From assembly GCA_902525625.1 (NCBI GenBank), contig CABZHM010000004.1:1-64000 (forward strand): a DNA stretch of 64,000 nt, in the 5' to 3' direction. This document shows, piece by piece, positions 1 through 9,487 of the stretch. The position numbers and the translations under genes are program-made. Source of the stretch: an uncultured Pelagibacteraceae bacterium (lineage in GTDB: Bacteria > Pseudomonadota > Alphaproteobacteria > Pelagibacterales > Pelagibacteraceae). Every line of letters starts with the position of its first letter. Positions within the stretch are counted from its first letter, which is position 1. The notes under the pieces are model-generated. The model searched no databases. It was given only the letters and a program-made list of their open reading frames with translations, and was not told where the DNA came from.

Positions 1-843
<843 letters not shown>

Positions 844-888
844 GTTGTGAATCTTCTAACAACAAAGTTTTAATTAATCAATAGAACT

Positions 889-2430
889 TTACAACATTGG
901 GAAAATGACTTCCATTCTTGCACCCCTTTTATCAGTACGATTTGATGCTTTGATGGAACCATTATGTAGATCTACTAAATTTTTAACAATATTTAGTCCT
1001 AAACCAGAATGTTGGCCAAATTTATCTGGCCTATTACTGTAAAATCTATTGAAAATTTTGTTAGTGTCTTTCTCCTTAAATCCATTTCCTTCATCTAAAA
1101 TATCAATATAAATTTTTTTGTCCTCCGATTGTGAAACTTTTACAATTATATTTTTATTATCCTCACTAAAAGATATTGCATTATCTAAAAGATTTGCAAT
1201 TATTTGTTCTATTCTATTTTCAATACCGTTAATGAAATAATTTTTCTTTCCGTCGTTTTCATAAGAAATTTCTATTCCTCTTTTTACTTTGTAAATGTTG
1301 TTAAAATCATCAACAACAGACTTTATAATAAGTTCAATATCTAGTTTTTTTATCTTTTCTTTACTTAAGGCCACCTCATCTTTTAGCATTTGAGAATAAT
1401 CCGTGATAAGTCTTTCTATTCTCTGAACATCATGACTCAAGATATTTATCAATTTTAATCTTTGATCTATATCATTTGTATCTTGGAGAATTTCTGATGC
1501 ACTTTTAAGAGAGGCTAATGGATTTCTGATCTCGTGTACAAGATCTGTTGAAAAATTTTCAGCTTGTGAAATTCTTTTCTGTAGTTCTAAGGTCATATCA
1601 TCTAGAGAACTGGAGAGTAATCCAAGTTCATCATTCCTAAGTTTTAAATTCTCAATGTTTGTTATCTTTGAATTTTTTTCTTTAATTGTTTTTGTATAAG
1701 TAACTAAATTTTTTATCGGTTTCAAAAAATATCTATTTAAAACAAATGAAAAAATAAAGATTACTATTCCAACAGCAATAGCTGTTCTGATAATAAAAGT
1801 TTTTCTTTCGTCAATGGCAGTTTTAATATCGTTTGCATTTTCGCTAATTGCTAGATATCCAATATTTTTATCGTTATTCATTACATTTTTAATAGTAGTT
1901 AGTTTAAATTTGTTAAATTCATCTTCGGTAAATGTAAAAGGTATCCCATAATTTTTAGAGTCAACATAATTAGACAGGATATCTCCTAGTGATACATTAT
2001 TTTCATTACCCATATTTATATTCTTATCCTCAGTTATTTCTTTTATTTTATTCTCGTTTAATATATCTAATTCTACTATATCTAATCTTGTTGAAAATGA
2101 TCTTGGGTCAAGGTCTAAGGTATCTGTATCCCCAATTAAGTTTAATTCATTATCAAAAAAAATAACTCTATCTAAATTTTGAAAAAGAAATCTTGTAGAA
2201 AATAAAAATTTTCTTATATCTCCCTCAGTAAATTTAACATTTAACCTATTGAGATTATCAATAGTGTTATTAATAATTTCGATATGATTGGATGATTTTT
2301 TCTTTATTAAGTTTGGCTGGACGTTTTCTAAATATATAAATGTAAACAATCCAATTACTGTAAAAAAAATTAAATTTATGAATAAAAATTTTTTTAATAT
2401 AGAGAAATTTTTAAGAAGGTTGCTTATCAT
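889..2430 (-). CDS. chvG: ChvG-type sensor histidine kinase
   Basis: Membrane sensor kinase of the ChvG/ChvI (ExoS/ChvI) two-component system of Alphaproteobacteria. Transmembrane segments lie at about residues 15-34 and 211-232, with a periplasmic sensor region of about 175 residues between them. A HAMP linker follows, then the H-box DLVHEIRNPLASLKSA with the phospho-acceptor at His299, an N-box (IIANLLDNAISFS) and G-boxes (DEGNGF, GLGLNIVKNLV). The 513-residue length is normal for a compact ChvG. It begins one base inside the stop of chvI, so the pair is translationally coupled. Signals for this family include acid and cell-envelope stress elsewhere; the SAR11 signal cannot be read from sequence. 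Confidence 0.88.
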   Translation of the reverse strand: MISNLLKNFSILKKFLFINLIFFTVIGLFTFIYLENVQPNLIKKKSSNHIEIINNTIDNLNRLNVKFTEGDIRKFLFSTRFLFQNLDRVIFFDNELNLIGDTDTLDLDPRSFSTRLDIVELDILNENKIKEITEDKNINMGNENNVSLGDILSNYVDSKNYGIPFTFTEDEFNKFKLTTIKNVMNNDKNIGYLAISENANDIKTAIDERKTFIIRTAIAVGIVIFIFSFVLNRYFLKPIKNLVTYTKTIKEKNSKITNIENLKLRNDELGLLSSSLDDMTLELQKRISQAENFSTDLVHEIRNPLASLKSASEILQDTNDIDQRLKLINILSHDVQRIERLITDYSQMLKDEVALSKEKIKKLDIELIIKSVVDDFNNIYKVKRGIEISYENDGKKNYFINGIENRIEQIIANLLDNAISFSEDNKNIIVKVSQSEDKKIYIDILDEGNGFKEKDTNKIFNRFYSNRPDKFGQHSGLGLNIVKNLVDLHNGSIKASNRTDKRGARMEVIFPML

Positions 2431-3137
2431 TAGCTAACATTCCATCTGTACCCACTTCCATATCTAGTCTCAATAGCTGAAAAATCTGGATCAACCTTTT
2501 TAAATTTTTTTCTTATTCTCTTTACATGACTGTCAATAGTGCGATCTTCAATATCTGTATCCTCTCTGTAAGCAATATCCATCAATTGTGCTCTTTCTTT
2601 TATAATACCAGGCCTTTTTGCTAATTCTTTAACAAGTAAGAATTCTGTAGTAGTTAATTTATCAGGTAATTGTTTGCCATTCCATTCACATTCCAATTGT
2701 GAGGGATCTAGTTTTAATTTTCCATGAGAGATAATACTCTTATTTTCCTCAATAGTATCTTTTGTATCTTTTTTTCTCAGTTGAACTCTAATTCTCTCAA
2801 TTAATACTTTTATTGAGAAACCCCCAGATTTTTTGACAAAATCATCTGCCCCTAATTTCAGCCCAAGCAATTCATCTATCTCGTCATCTTTGGAAGTTAA
2901 AAATATCACTGGCAATGAAGTTTTTTTTCTCAATTTTTTTAATAATTCTTCTCCATCCATTTTTGGCATTTTTATATCGATAATCGCTAAATCTGGCGGA
3001 GTTCTTGTTAATCCAATTAATGCGCTCTCACCATCTATATATGTTTGAACCTTAAAACCTTCTTTTTCTAAAGCTATACTGAGGCTTGTAAGGATGTTTC
3101 TATCATCATCAATCAAAGCAATTGTTTGTTTATGCAT
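2430..3137 (-). CDS. chvI: ChvI-type response regulator (OmpR family)
   Basis: Cytoplasmic DNA-binding response regulator paired with the ChvG-type kinase. The N-terminal receiver has the acidic pocket IDDD at residues 9-12, phospho-acceptor Asp54 (AIIDIKMPKMDGEE) and Lys in the FLTSKDDE block. The C-terminal winged helix (about 130-235) ends with the OmpR-family signature DRTIDSHVKRIRKKF and RYGSGYRW. The length of 235 residues is typical. It is the first gene of the pair, 50 bp after the end of polA on the same strand. Confidence 0.9.
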   Translation of the reverse strand: MHKQTIALIDDDRNILTSLSIALEKEGFKVQTYIDGESALIGLTRTPPDLAIIDIKMPKMDGEELLKKLRKKTSLPVIFLTSKDDEIDELLGLKLGADDFVKKSGGFSIKVLIERIRVQLRKKDTKDTIEENKSIISHGKLKLDPSQLECEWNGKQLPDKLTTTEFLLVKELAKRPGIIKERAQLMDIAYREDTDIEDRTIDSHVKRIRKKFKKVDPDFSAIETRYGSGYRWNVS

Positions 3138-3187
3138 ACTACAATATAAAAATACTAAATTGTTCTAATTTGGGCAATCAAATTAAA

Positions 3188-5962
3188 TTAATGAAGTGAA
3201 CCCCAATTATCGCCAGTATTTAAATCTACGGTTAAAGGTATCGAAAATGAATGGTGATCGCTATTAACAACACTGGTCATTTCGTCAATAATTATTTTGC
3301 TTATTCTTTTTACATCTGTTTTTGGAGTTTCAAAAATTAACTCATCATGAATTTGTAAAAGTATTTTTGTTTTTTTATTCTTTTCCTCTAATAGTTTTTT
3401 TTGCAATCTTATCATTGCTAATCTCATAATTTCAGACGCAGATCCCTGTATTGGAGCATTTATCGCTGCTCTTTCTTGAAAATTTCTTACATTGTAATTT
3501 TTATCATTAATGCTAACGAAATGTGATTTTCTTCCAAAAATATTATTTACGAAACCACTTTTTCTGCAAAATTTAATAGTACTCTCCATATAAAATTTAA
3601 TTTCAGGAAATTTTGCAAAGTATGAATTCAAAAATTCTTCTGCTTCGTGGTTGGAAACGTTAATTTGTTTTGCTAATCCATATTGTGAAATTCCATAAAT
3701 TATACCAAAGTTAATTGCTTTTGCTTTTCTTCTCTGATCATCATTAACTTTTCTGATATCAATATTGAAAATCTGACTTGCCGTTAAAGAGTGTATATCC
3801 TCATTATTTTTAAAAGCTTTTTTAAGTTCTTTTACATCAGCAATATCTGCTAAAATTCTCATTTCAATTTGATTGTAATCTGCAGAAATCAAAGAATGTC
3901 CTTTCTCTGCTATAAATGCTTTTCTGATATCTTTTCCATCCTCAGACTTTATTGGAATATTTTGTAGATTTGGTTCACTGGAGGCTAATCTACCTGTAGT
4001 AGTAGCAGCAAGTAAAAAAGAGGTGTGTACTCTTTTTGTTTTAGGATTAATGTGCTCTGGTAGAGTATCTGAATAAGTATTTTTTAATTTTGATATTTGT
4101 CTCCAATCCAAAACTAATTGTGGAAATTTATGACCTTTAAAAGCTAAATCTTCTAAAACTGCTGCACTAGTAGCGAAACTACCTTTTTTAGTTTTTTTTA
4201 GATCAGCAATTTTGAGCTCATTATACAAAACTTCACCAAGTTGTTTTGGCGATGCAATATTAAATTCCTTTTTTGATATTTTAAAAACTTCTTTTTGAAT
4301 TTTTAAAATTTTTTTTTGAAAATTTGAGGATAAAATTTTAAGGAACTTATTATCTATTTTAATTCCTTCAATCTCCATATTTGCAAGAATTGTTATCATT
4401 GGTTTTTCAAAAAGTTCGTAAACATTTATCATTTTTTCATCTTTAAGACTTTTATAAAATTTTTTATAAAGTCTATAAGTAATATCGGCGTCTTCAGCAG
4501 CGTAATTTGTTGCTTTTTCAAGATCCACTTCACTAAAATTTATTTCTTTTTTTCCAGTTCCCACCAAATCTTTAAAAGCTATTGTTTTATGACCTAAATG
4601 GATTTCAGATAGTGTATCCATATTATGCCTATTTTTCCCTGCATCGAGAACATATGACATAAGCATCGTATCCTCCATTGAGGTAAGTTTTATACCTTGC
4701 TTAAGTAAAACTATAAAATCAAACTTTATATTTTGACCAATTTTTTTAATACTAGGATCTTCAAGTAAAGGTTTTAATTTTTTTAAAACAAGGTCCTTAT
4801 TAATATTTTTTTCAGTATTATGTTTAATAGGTATATAACAAGCTTTACTAATTTTTGAACTTAATGAAATTCCTATCAAATCTGCTTGATGAGGATCTAA
4901 CGAACTTGTTTCAGTATCAACAGCAAGCTCTCCAACCTCCTCGGCTTCTTTAATGAAATCGTCTATTTCTTTTATATCATTAATTAAAATATAATTCTTA
5001 TTTGAAATTTTTCCTTGAGTTTCAATAATTTTAGTATCTTTTTTTTTATCCTCAAAATTTGGCTCACCATAAGTTGAAATAGCTGAGCTAAGCAATCTAT
5101 TGAATTCCATTTCCCGTAAAAATTTATAAAGCTTTTCTTTATTTATTTGTTTTAATTGAAATTCCTCTGGATTTTTTTCAATTGGAGCATCATTTTTCAA
5201 TGTTACTAATTTTTTGCTGATTATGGCTTTGTCTTGATTTTCGAGTAAAGTTTCTCTTCTTTTGTTTTGTTTAATCTCACTTGCAGATTTTAGGAGAGTT
5301 TCCAAATCTCCATATTTATTTATCAACTCAGCTGCAGTTTTTACACCAATTCCTGGGACACCGGGTACATTATCACTACTGTCTCCGGCTAGTGCCTGAA
5401 CATCTATCACCTTATTAGCTGTAACACCAAATTTTTTTTGAATATCTTCATCGTTAATAAATTTATTTTTCATTGGATCATAAATTCGAACACCTTTTTT
5501 ATATAATTGCATTAAATCTTTGTCTGAAGAAACTATTGTCACCTTAGCCCCAACTTTTAAAATCATATCTGTATAGGTTGCTATTAAATCATCTGCTTCA
5601 TAGTTAGTTAGCTCAACTGATGGTAAATTAAATGCTAATACAGACTTTCTAATATAATCGAATTGAGGTGCTAAATCATCAGGTGCTTCTGCTCTATTGG
5701 CTTTATAATCTTTATAAATTTCATTCCGAAATGTCTTTCTTGCTGAGTCAAAAATAACTGCAAAGTGAGATGGTTTTTGTAAATTTTCTTTTGATTTAGA
5801 ATCTTCAAGAAGTTTAAAGAGCATACTACAAAAGCCACTTACAGCTCCGGTTGGCAAACCATCACTTTTTCTTGTTAAAGGCGGAAGCGCATAGTAAGCT
5901 CTAAATATATAGCCTGATCCATCAATCAAGTAAAAGTGATCTGTTTTTTGAATCTTACTCAT
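3188..5962 (-). CDS. polA: DNA polymerase I
   Basis: Repair polymerase that also removes RNA primers. All three domains are present in 924 residues. The N-terminal 5' nuclease (about 1-300) has LIDGSGYIFRAYYALPPL, the YEADDLIATY block and a helix-hairpin-helix GVPGIGVKTAAEL. The 3'-5' exonuclease (about 330-520) keeps its acidic residues in LAVDTETSSLDP and NYAAEDADITYRLY, so proofreading looks intact. The polymerase domain has motif A DYNQIEMRILADI, motif B RRKAKAINFGIIYG and motif C QIHDELIFE. ATG at 5962 gives the expected N-terminus. The gene is divergent from bioY across 46 bp. Confidence 0.97.
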   Translation of the reverse strand: MSKIQKTDHFYLIDGSGYIFRAYYALPPLTRKSDGLPTGAVSGFCSMLFKLLEDSKSKENLQKPSHFAVIFDSARKTFRNEIYKDYKANRAEAPDDLAPQFDYIRKSVLAFNLPSVELTNYEADDLIATYTDMILKVGAKVTIVSSDKDLMQLYKKGVRIYDPMKNKFINDEDIQKKFGVTANKVIDVQALAGDSSDNVPGVPGIGVKTAAELINKYGDLETLLKSASEIKQNKRRETLLENQDKAIISKKLVTLKNDAPIEKNPEEFQLKQINKEKLYKFLREMEFNRLLSSAISTYGEPNFEDKKKDTKIIETQGKISNKNYILINDIKEIDDFIKEAEEVGELAVDTETSSLDPHQADLIGISLSSKISKACYIPIKHNTEKNINKDLVLKKLKPLLEDPSIKKIGQNIKFDFIVLLKQGIKLTSMEDTMLMSYVLDAGKNRHNMDTLSEIHLGHKTIAFKDLVGTGKKEINFSEVDLEKATNYAAEDADITYRLYKKFYKSLKDEKMINVYELFEKPMITILANMEIEGIKIDNKFLKILSSNFQKKILKIQKEVFKISKKEFNIASPKQLGEVLYNELKIADLKKTKKGSFATSAAVLEDLAFKGHKFPQLVLDWRQISKLKNTYSDTLPEHINPKTKRVHTSFLLAATTTGRLASSEPNLQNIPIKSEDGKDIRKAFIAEKGHSLISADYNQIEMRILADIADVKELKKAFKNNEDIHSLTASQIFNIDIRKVNDDQRRKAKAINFGIIYGISQYGLAKQINVSNHEAEEFLNSYFAKFPEIKFYMESTIKFCRKSGFVNNIFGRKSHFVSINDKNYNVRNFQERAAINAPIQGSASEIMRLAMIRLQKKLLEEKNKKTKILLQIHDELIFETPKTDVKRISKIIIDEMTSVVNSDHHSFSIPLTVDLNTGDNWGSLH

Positions 5963-6008
5963 TATAAATTAATATAGATTATTAAAAAAATAAGAGTATT
6001 ATTATTTT

Positions 6009-6560
6009 ATGGAACTTACTAAAAACATTATCAACAATTCGAAAATAATCAAATCAGCTATTTTGGTGATATTTGGGACAGCTTTACTGGCTATATCATC
6101 TAAGATACAAACTCCATTTACTTTAGTGCCCGCAACTATGCAAACTTTTGTAGTTATGTTTCTTGGAATTATATTGGGATATAAATTAGCAACACTAACT
6201 GTTATTTTATATTTGATTGAGGGATCTTTTGGACTACCAGTTTTTGCTAAAGGTGGTGGCATTGGATATCTTTTAGGTCCAACCGGAGGTTACTTAGTTG
6301 GTTTTATTTTTACTGCATTTTTTGCAGGTCATATAAATGAAAATAAAGACCCAATAATTGTGTTTTTATATTTATTATTTTCGGTAAGTTTAATTTATAT
6401 TCTTGGATTAGGAGGTCTGTGGAATTATATGGGGTTCGATAAGACTTTTAATGATGTTTTCTCAGTTGGTGCAAAACCGTTTTTACTAATAGAAATCTAT
6501 AAAATTTTGATTCTCACAGTGCTATCAAAACAATTACTAAAAATTAGGAAATTTACTTAG
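6009..6560 (+). CDS. bioY: BioY-family biotin transporter (S component)
   Basis: Small membrane protein of the BioY family, the biotin-binding S component of ECF transporters, which in many bacteria works without its own ATPase module. The 183-residue protein is almost entirely hydrophobic, with about six membrane segments. It has the BioY landmarks QTPFTLVPATMQTFVVMFLG, YLIEGSFGLPVFAKGGG and LLGPTGGYLVGF. No bioM/bioN or ecfA/ecfT genes adjoin it. The 3' end overlaps the convergent regA end by 8 bp. Biotin specificity is inferred from the family and is probable. Confidence 0.9.
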   Translation: MELTKNIINNSKIIKSAILVIFGTALLAISSKIQTPFTLVPATMQTFVVMFLGIILGYKLATLTVILYLIEGSFGLPVFAKGGGIGYLLGPTGGYLVGFIFTAFFAGHINENKDPIIVFLYLLFSVSLIYILGLGGLWNYMGFDKTFNDVFSVGAKPFLLIEIYKILILTVLSKQLLKIRKFT

Positions 6561-7143
6561 GAGATCTTTTAGATAAAATTCGTTGTAAAGTTCTTCTATG
6601 CATTTTTAGTCTTCTTGCAGTTTCAGAAACGTTTCTGTTGCATAATTCAAAAACTCTGTGAATATGTTCCCATTTTACTCTATCTGCAGACATGGGGTTT
6701 TCTGGTGGAGCGGCTTTTTTATTAGGGTCGGCCAAAAGAGCCTTTTCAACATCATCTGCATCTGCAGGTTTGGCTAGATAGTCTATGGCACCTTCTTTTA
6801 TTGCAGCTACAGCCGTTGGAATATTTCCATAACCAGTGAGCATAATTATCCTGCTCGCTGAATTTTTAGACTGTATTTCTTTTACAACCTCTAGTCCATT
6901 ACCATCATTCAACCTAAGATCGACAACTGCAAATCCAGGTTTTTTTGCTTTGACAAACTCTACTCCTTTTTGCACACTCTCAGCTTGAAATACCTCAAAA
7001 CCTTTTTTTTCCATTGCTCTTGCTAATCTCTCTCTAAAAGGATTGTCATCATCAACAATTAGTAGTGATTTATTCTCAAAATCATTCAAATTTTGCAATT
7101 TAGCTTCAACTTTCATGATCCTAATATGGTGTTTTTTCTCCAC
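6553..7143 (-). CDS. regA: RegA/PrrA/ActR-type response regulator
   Basis: Two-domain regulator of the RegA (PrrA, ActR) redox-response family. The receiver has LLIVDDDNPFRERLARAMEKKGF, phospho-acceptor Asp75 (AVVDLRLNDGNGLE) and LTGYGNIPTAVAAIKEGAIDYLAKPAD. A proline-containing linker leads to the Fis-type helix-turn-helix WEHIHRVFELCNRNVSETARRLKMHRRTLQRIL at the C-terminus. The start at 7143 gives 196 residues. An internal ATG (codon 10, 7116) fits family lengths equally well. The usual kinase partner RegB and the SenC gene are not adjacent. It is divergent from the polyamine operon. Confidence 0.88.
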   Translation of the reverse strand: MEKKHHIRIMKVEAKLQNLNDFENKSLLIVDDDNPFRERLARAMEKKGFEVFQAESVQKGVEFVKAKKPGFAVVDLRLNDGNGLEVVKEIQSKNSASRIIMLTGYGNIPTAVAAIKEGAIDYLAKPADADDVEKALLADPNKKAAPPENPMSADRVKWEHIHRVFELCNRNVSETARRLKMHRRTLQRILSKRSPK

Positions 7144-7189
7144 AATTCAATAGGGTATTATTTTCTTTACATTGCGCTACTATTGAATT
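7144..7189. promoter_or_regulatory. 10-bp perfect inverted repeat between regA and the polyamine operon
   Basis: AATTCAATAG at 7144-7153 is matched exactly by its reverse complement CTATTGAATT at 7180-7189, with 26 bp between. It sits directly in front of regA and about 75 bp before the ornithine decarboxylase start. It could be an operator for a dimeric regulator or the stem of a leader RNA hairpin. In A+T-rich DNA a chance 10-bp match is possible. Confidence 0.4.
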
Positions 7190-7205
7190 AATTGCTCGAA
7201 TTATT

Positions 7206-7235
7206 AAAGTTTTTTAAATAAAAAGCTTTTTTTTT
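7206..7235 (+). terminator. terminator-like hairpin in the ornithine decarboxylase leader
   Basis: Bases 7206-7215 can pair with 7220-7229 to give a 10-bp stem containing one U-G wobble and an AAAT loop, followed at once by six more T (7230-7235). This is the layout of an intrinsic terminator or attenuator, about 28 nt upstream of the start at 7263. The stem is mostly A-U, so strength is doubtful. Confidence 0.35.
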
Positions 7236-7262
7236 GTAAAATTTTTTTTAGGGGGCATTTTA

Positions 7263-8447
7263 ATGCAAAAATTTACATCAGTTGAAAACTTAATAAATCA
7301 ACTGAAACCAGATAAACCGGTCTATTGTATAAGAAAGAAATCAATTCTTTCTGCATCAAAATTTTTTCAAAAAAAATTTCCTGGAAAAATTTTATATGCC
7401 GTTAAAACAAACCCCCATCCAGAAGTAATTAAAACTCTTGTAAAAAGTGGTATAAGTGAATTTGATGTCGCTTCAATATCAGAAATTAAATCTGTTAGAA
7501 AATTTAGTCAGAGCGCAAAGTGTTCTTTTATGCACACAGTCAAAAGCAGAGAAGATGTGCAAGAGGCTTATTTTAAGTATGGCGTAAAAACATTCGCGCT
7601 AGATACTAAAGATGAATTAATAAAAATAATTGAAAGTACTAACAATGCTAAAGATCTTAAAATCTTTGTTAGAGTTGCGGTGTCAAATGAACACGCAGAA
7701 ATAGACTTATCAAAAAAATTTGGAGCAATAAACAGTGAGGCTAGCGGGTTATTAAGGTTAACAAAGCAATATGCAAATAAAATTGGCTTAAGTTTTCATG
7801 TTGGGTCACAATGTATGCATCCAATTTCTTATACGAAAGGAATTGCTGAGATAGGTAATATAATCAAGAAAACAAAAATTATACCAGATTATATAAATGT
7901 TGGCGGTGGATTTCCGACTATATACCCAGATTTAGTTCCACAATCATTAGATAATTATTTTGAAGAAATCAAGTTAAGTTTATTAAATTTAAAATTAAAT
8001 ATTTTACCTGAAATCTTATGTGAACCAGGAAGAGCATTAGTTGCTGAAAGTGGATCGACAATTGTTAGAGTAAACTTAAGAAAAAAACAAAAACTTTATA
8101 TCAACGATGGTACTTATGGCACTCTTTTTGATGCTGGGACACCGAATATAGTTTTCCCATCAAAATTAATTAAAGAAAGTTCAAATAAAATAATCTCTAA
8201 AAAGTTAACAGCTTTTGATTTTTATGGTCCAACCTGTGACAGCATGGATTACATGAAAGGTCCTTTTATTTTACCCAATAATATAAAAGAGAATGATTAT
8301 ATCGAGCTTGGTCAGCTTGGTGCATATGGTCTTACATTTAGGACTGAATTTAATGGTTTCTTCTCCAATGAAATTTATGAGGTTGAAGATAATCCAATAA
8401 TGAGTCTGTATGAGAAAGAAGCTAATAAAGCTATATTAGTTGCTTAA
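7263..8447 (+). CDS. odc: ornithine/lysine decarboxylase (PLP, alanine-racemase fold)
   Basis: PLP-dependent basic-amino-acid decarboxylase, most likely making putrescine from ornithine. The PLP lysine is Lys48 in ILYAVKTNPHPEV. Other blocks are SFHVGSQC, the glycine-rich NVGGGFP, CEPGRALVAESG and the catalytic Cys325 in YGPTCDSMD, which is the ornithine-decarboxylase arrangement. Length (394) fits the short alphaproteobacterial type. A strong ribosome-binding site (AGGGGG) lies 8 bp before the ATG. It heads a four-gene polyamine operon and overlaps the next gene by one base. Diaminopimelate decarboxylase is unlikely given the polyamine neighbours and the cysteine context. Lysine as an additional substrate cannot be excluded. 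Confidence 0.85.
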   Translation: MQKFTSVENLINQLKPDKPVYCIRKKSILSASKFFQKKFPGKILYAVKTNPHPEVIKTLVKSGISEFDVASISEIKSVRKFSQSAKCSFMHTVKSREDVQEAYFKYGVKTFALDTKDELIKIIESTNNAKDLKIFVRVAVSNEHAEIDLSKKFGAINSEASGLLRLTKQYANKIGLSFHVGSQCMHPISYTKGIAEIGNIIKKTKIIPDYINVGGGFPTIYPDLVPQSLDNYFEEIKLSLLNLKLNILPEILCEPGRALVAESGSTIVRVNLRKKQKLYINDGTYGTLFDAGTPNIVFPSKLIKESSNKIISKKLTAFDFYGPTCDSMDYMKGPFILPNNIKENDYIELGQLGAYGLTFRTEFNGFFSNEIYEVEDNPIMSLYEKEANKAILVA

Positions 8448-9487
8448 TGTCTAAAAAAAAAAATCTAGGCCATAATAGTAAAAAAGATTTTCTAAAAAGC
8501 CCAGTTGAACATATAGATATCACCTCATTTGACTCTAGAAAAATTATTTCTTCTATGAAAAAAATGTCTTTTGTTTCAAGAGAGACAGCAAATGCATCTG
8601 CGATATATAATGAGATGTTGAAAGATAAGGATTGTACAATATTTTTAACCTTAGCTGGATCTACATCTGCAGCTGGATGTATGCATATTTACCGAGATAT
8701 GGTGAAGTATAATATGGTTGACGCAATTGTTGCAACTGGTGCATCAATAATTGATATGGATTTTTTCGAGGCACTTGGATTTAAACATTATCAGGGTTCT
8801 CAGCACCAGGATGATAATGAATTAAGAAATAACTACATAGATAGGATTTATGATACTTATATTGATGAGGAAGAACTTCAAATGTGTGATAAAATAATAG
8901 GTGAAATAGCTGACAAGTTGCAACCTAAAGCTTACACATCAAGAGAATTCATAAAAGAAATTGGAAAATATTTAAAATCAAATGCAAAGAAGAAGGGATC
9001 TTTAATAGAAATAGCGTATGACAATAATGTTCCAATATTCTGTCCAGCATTTACAGACTCCAGTGCAGGTTTTGGCCTAGTAATGCATCAGGAAAGAAAT
9101 CCTAATAACCATATTACAATAGACTCTATAAGAGAATTTAGAGAATTAACTGAAATAAAGATTAAATCTAAAGGCTCAGGACTATTTATGATTGGTGGTG
9201 GGGTTCCTAAAAATTTCATACAAGATACTGTTATTTGTGCAGAACTTTTAGACAAAAAAGTTGATATGCATAAATATGCTGTGCAAATTACAGTTGCAGA
9301 TACAAGAGATGGTGCATGTAGCAGCTCAACACTTAAAGAGGCAAGTTCATGGGGTAAAGTCAATACAACTAAAGAACAAATGGTTTTTGCAGAAGCAACA
9401 ACTGTTTTGCCATTAATTGCAAGTGATGCTTATCATACTGGGGAATGGAAAAATAGGGATAGAAAAAACTTTTCCAAAATATTTTGA
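8447..9487 (+). CDS. deoxyhypusine-synthase-family protein (probable homospermidine synthase-like)
   Basis: This 346-residue protein belongs to the deoxyhypusine synthase family, NAD-dependent aminobutyl transferases. Seen are TLAGSTSAAGC near residue 70, DAIVATGASIIDMDFFEALG, the GLFMIGGGVPKNF block and EASSWGKV, whose Lys304 corresponds to the lysine that forms the imine intermediate. Bacteria have no eIF5A, so hypusine is not the product. Bacterial members are thought to transfer the aminobutyl group to putrescine, making homospermidine. Position between ornithine decarboxylase and aguB supports a polyamine substrate. The exact product is inference. Confidence 0.8.
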   Translation: MSKKKNLGHNSKKDFLKSPVEHIDITSFDSRKIISSMKKMSFVSRETANASAIYNEMLKDKDCTIFLTLAGSTSAAGCMHIYRDMVKYNMVDAIVATGASIIDMDFFEALGFKHYQGSQHQDDNELRNNYIDRIYDTYIDEEELQMCDKIIGEIADKLQPKAYTSREFIKEIGKYLKSNAKKKGSLIEIAYDNNVPIFCPAFTDSSAGFGLVMHQERNPNNHITIDSIREFRELTEIKIKSKGSGLFMIGGGVPKNFIQDTVICAELLDKKVDMHKYAVQITVADTRDGACSSSTLKEASSWGKVNTTKEQMVFAEATTVLPLIASDAYHTGEWKNRDRKNFSKIF

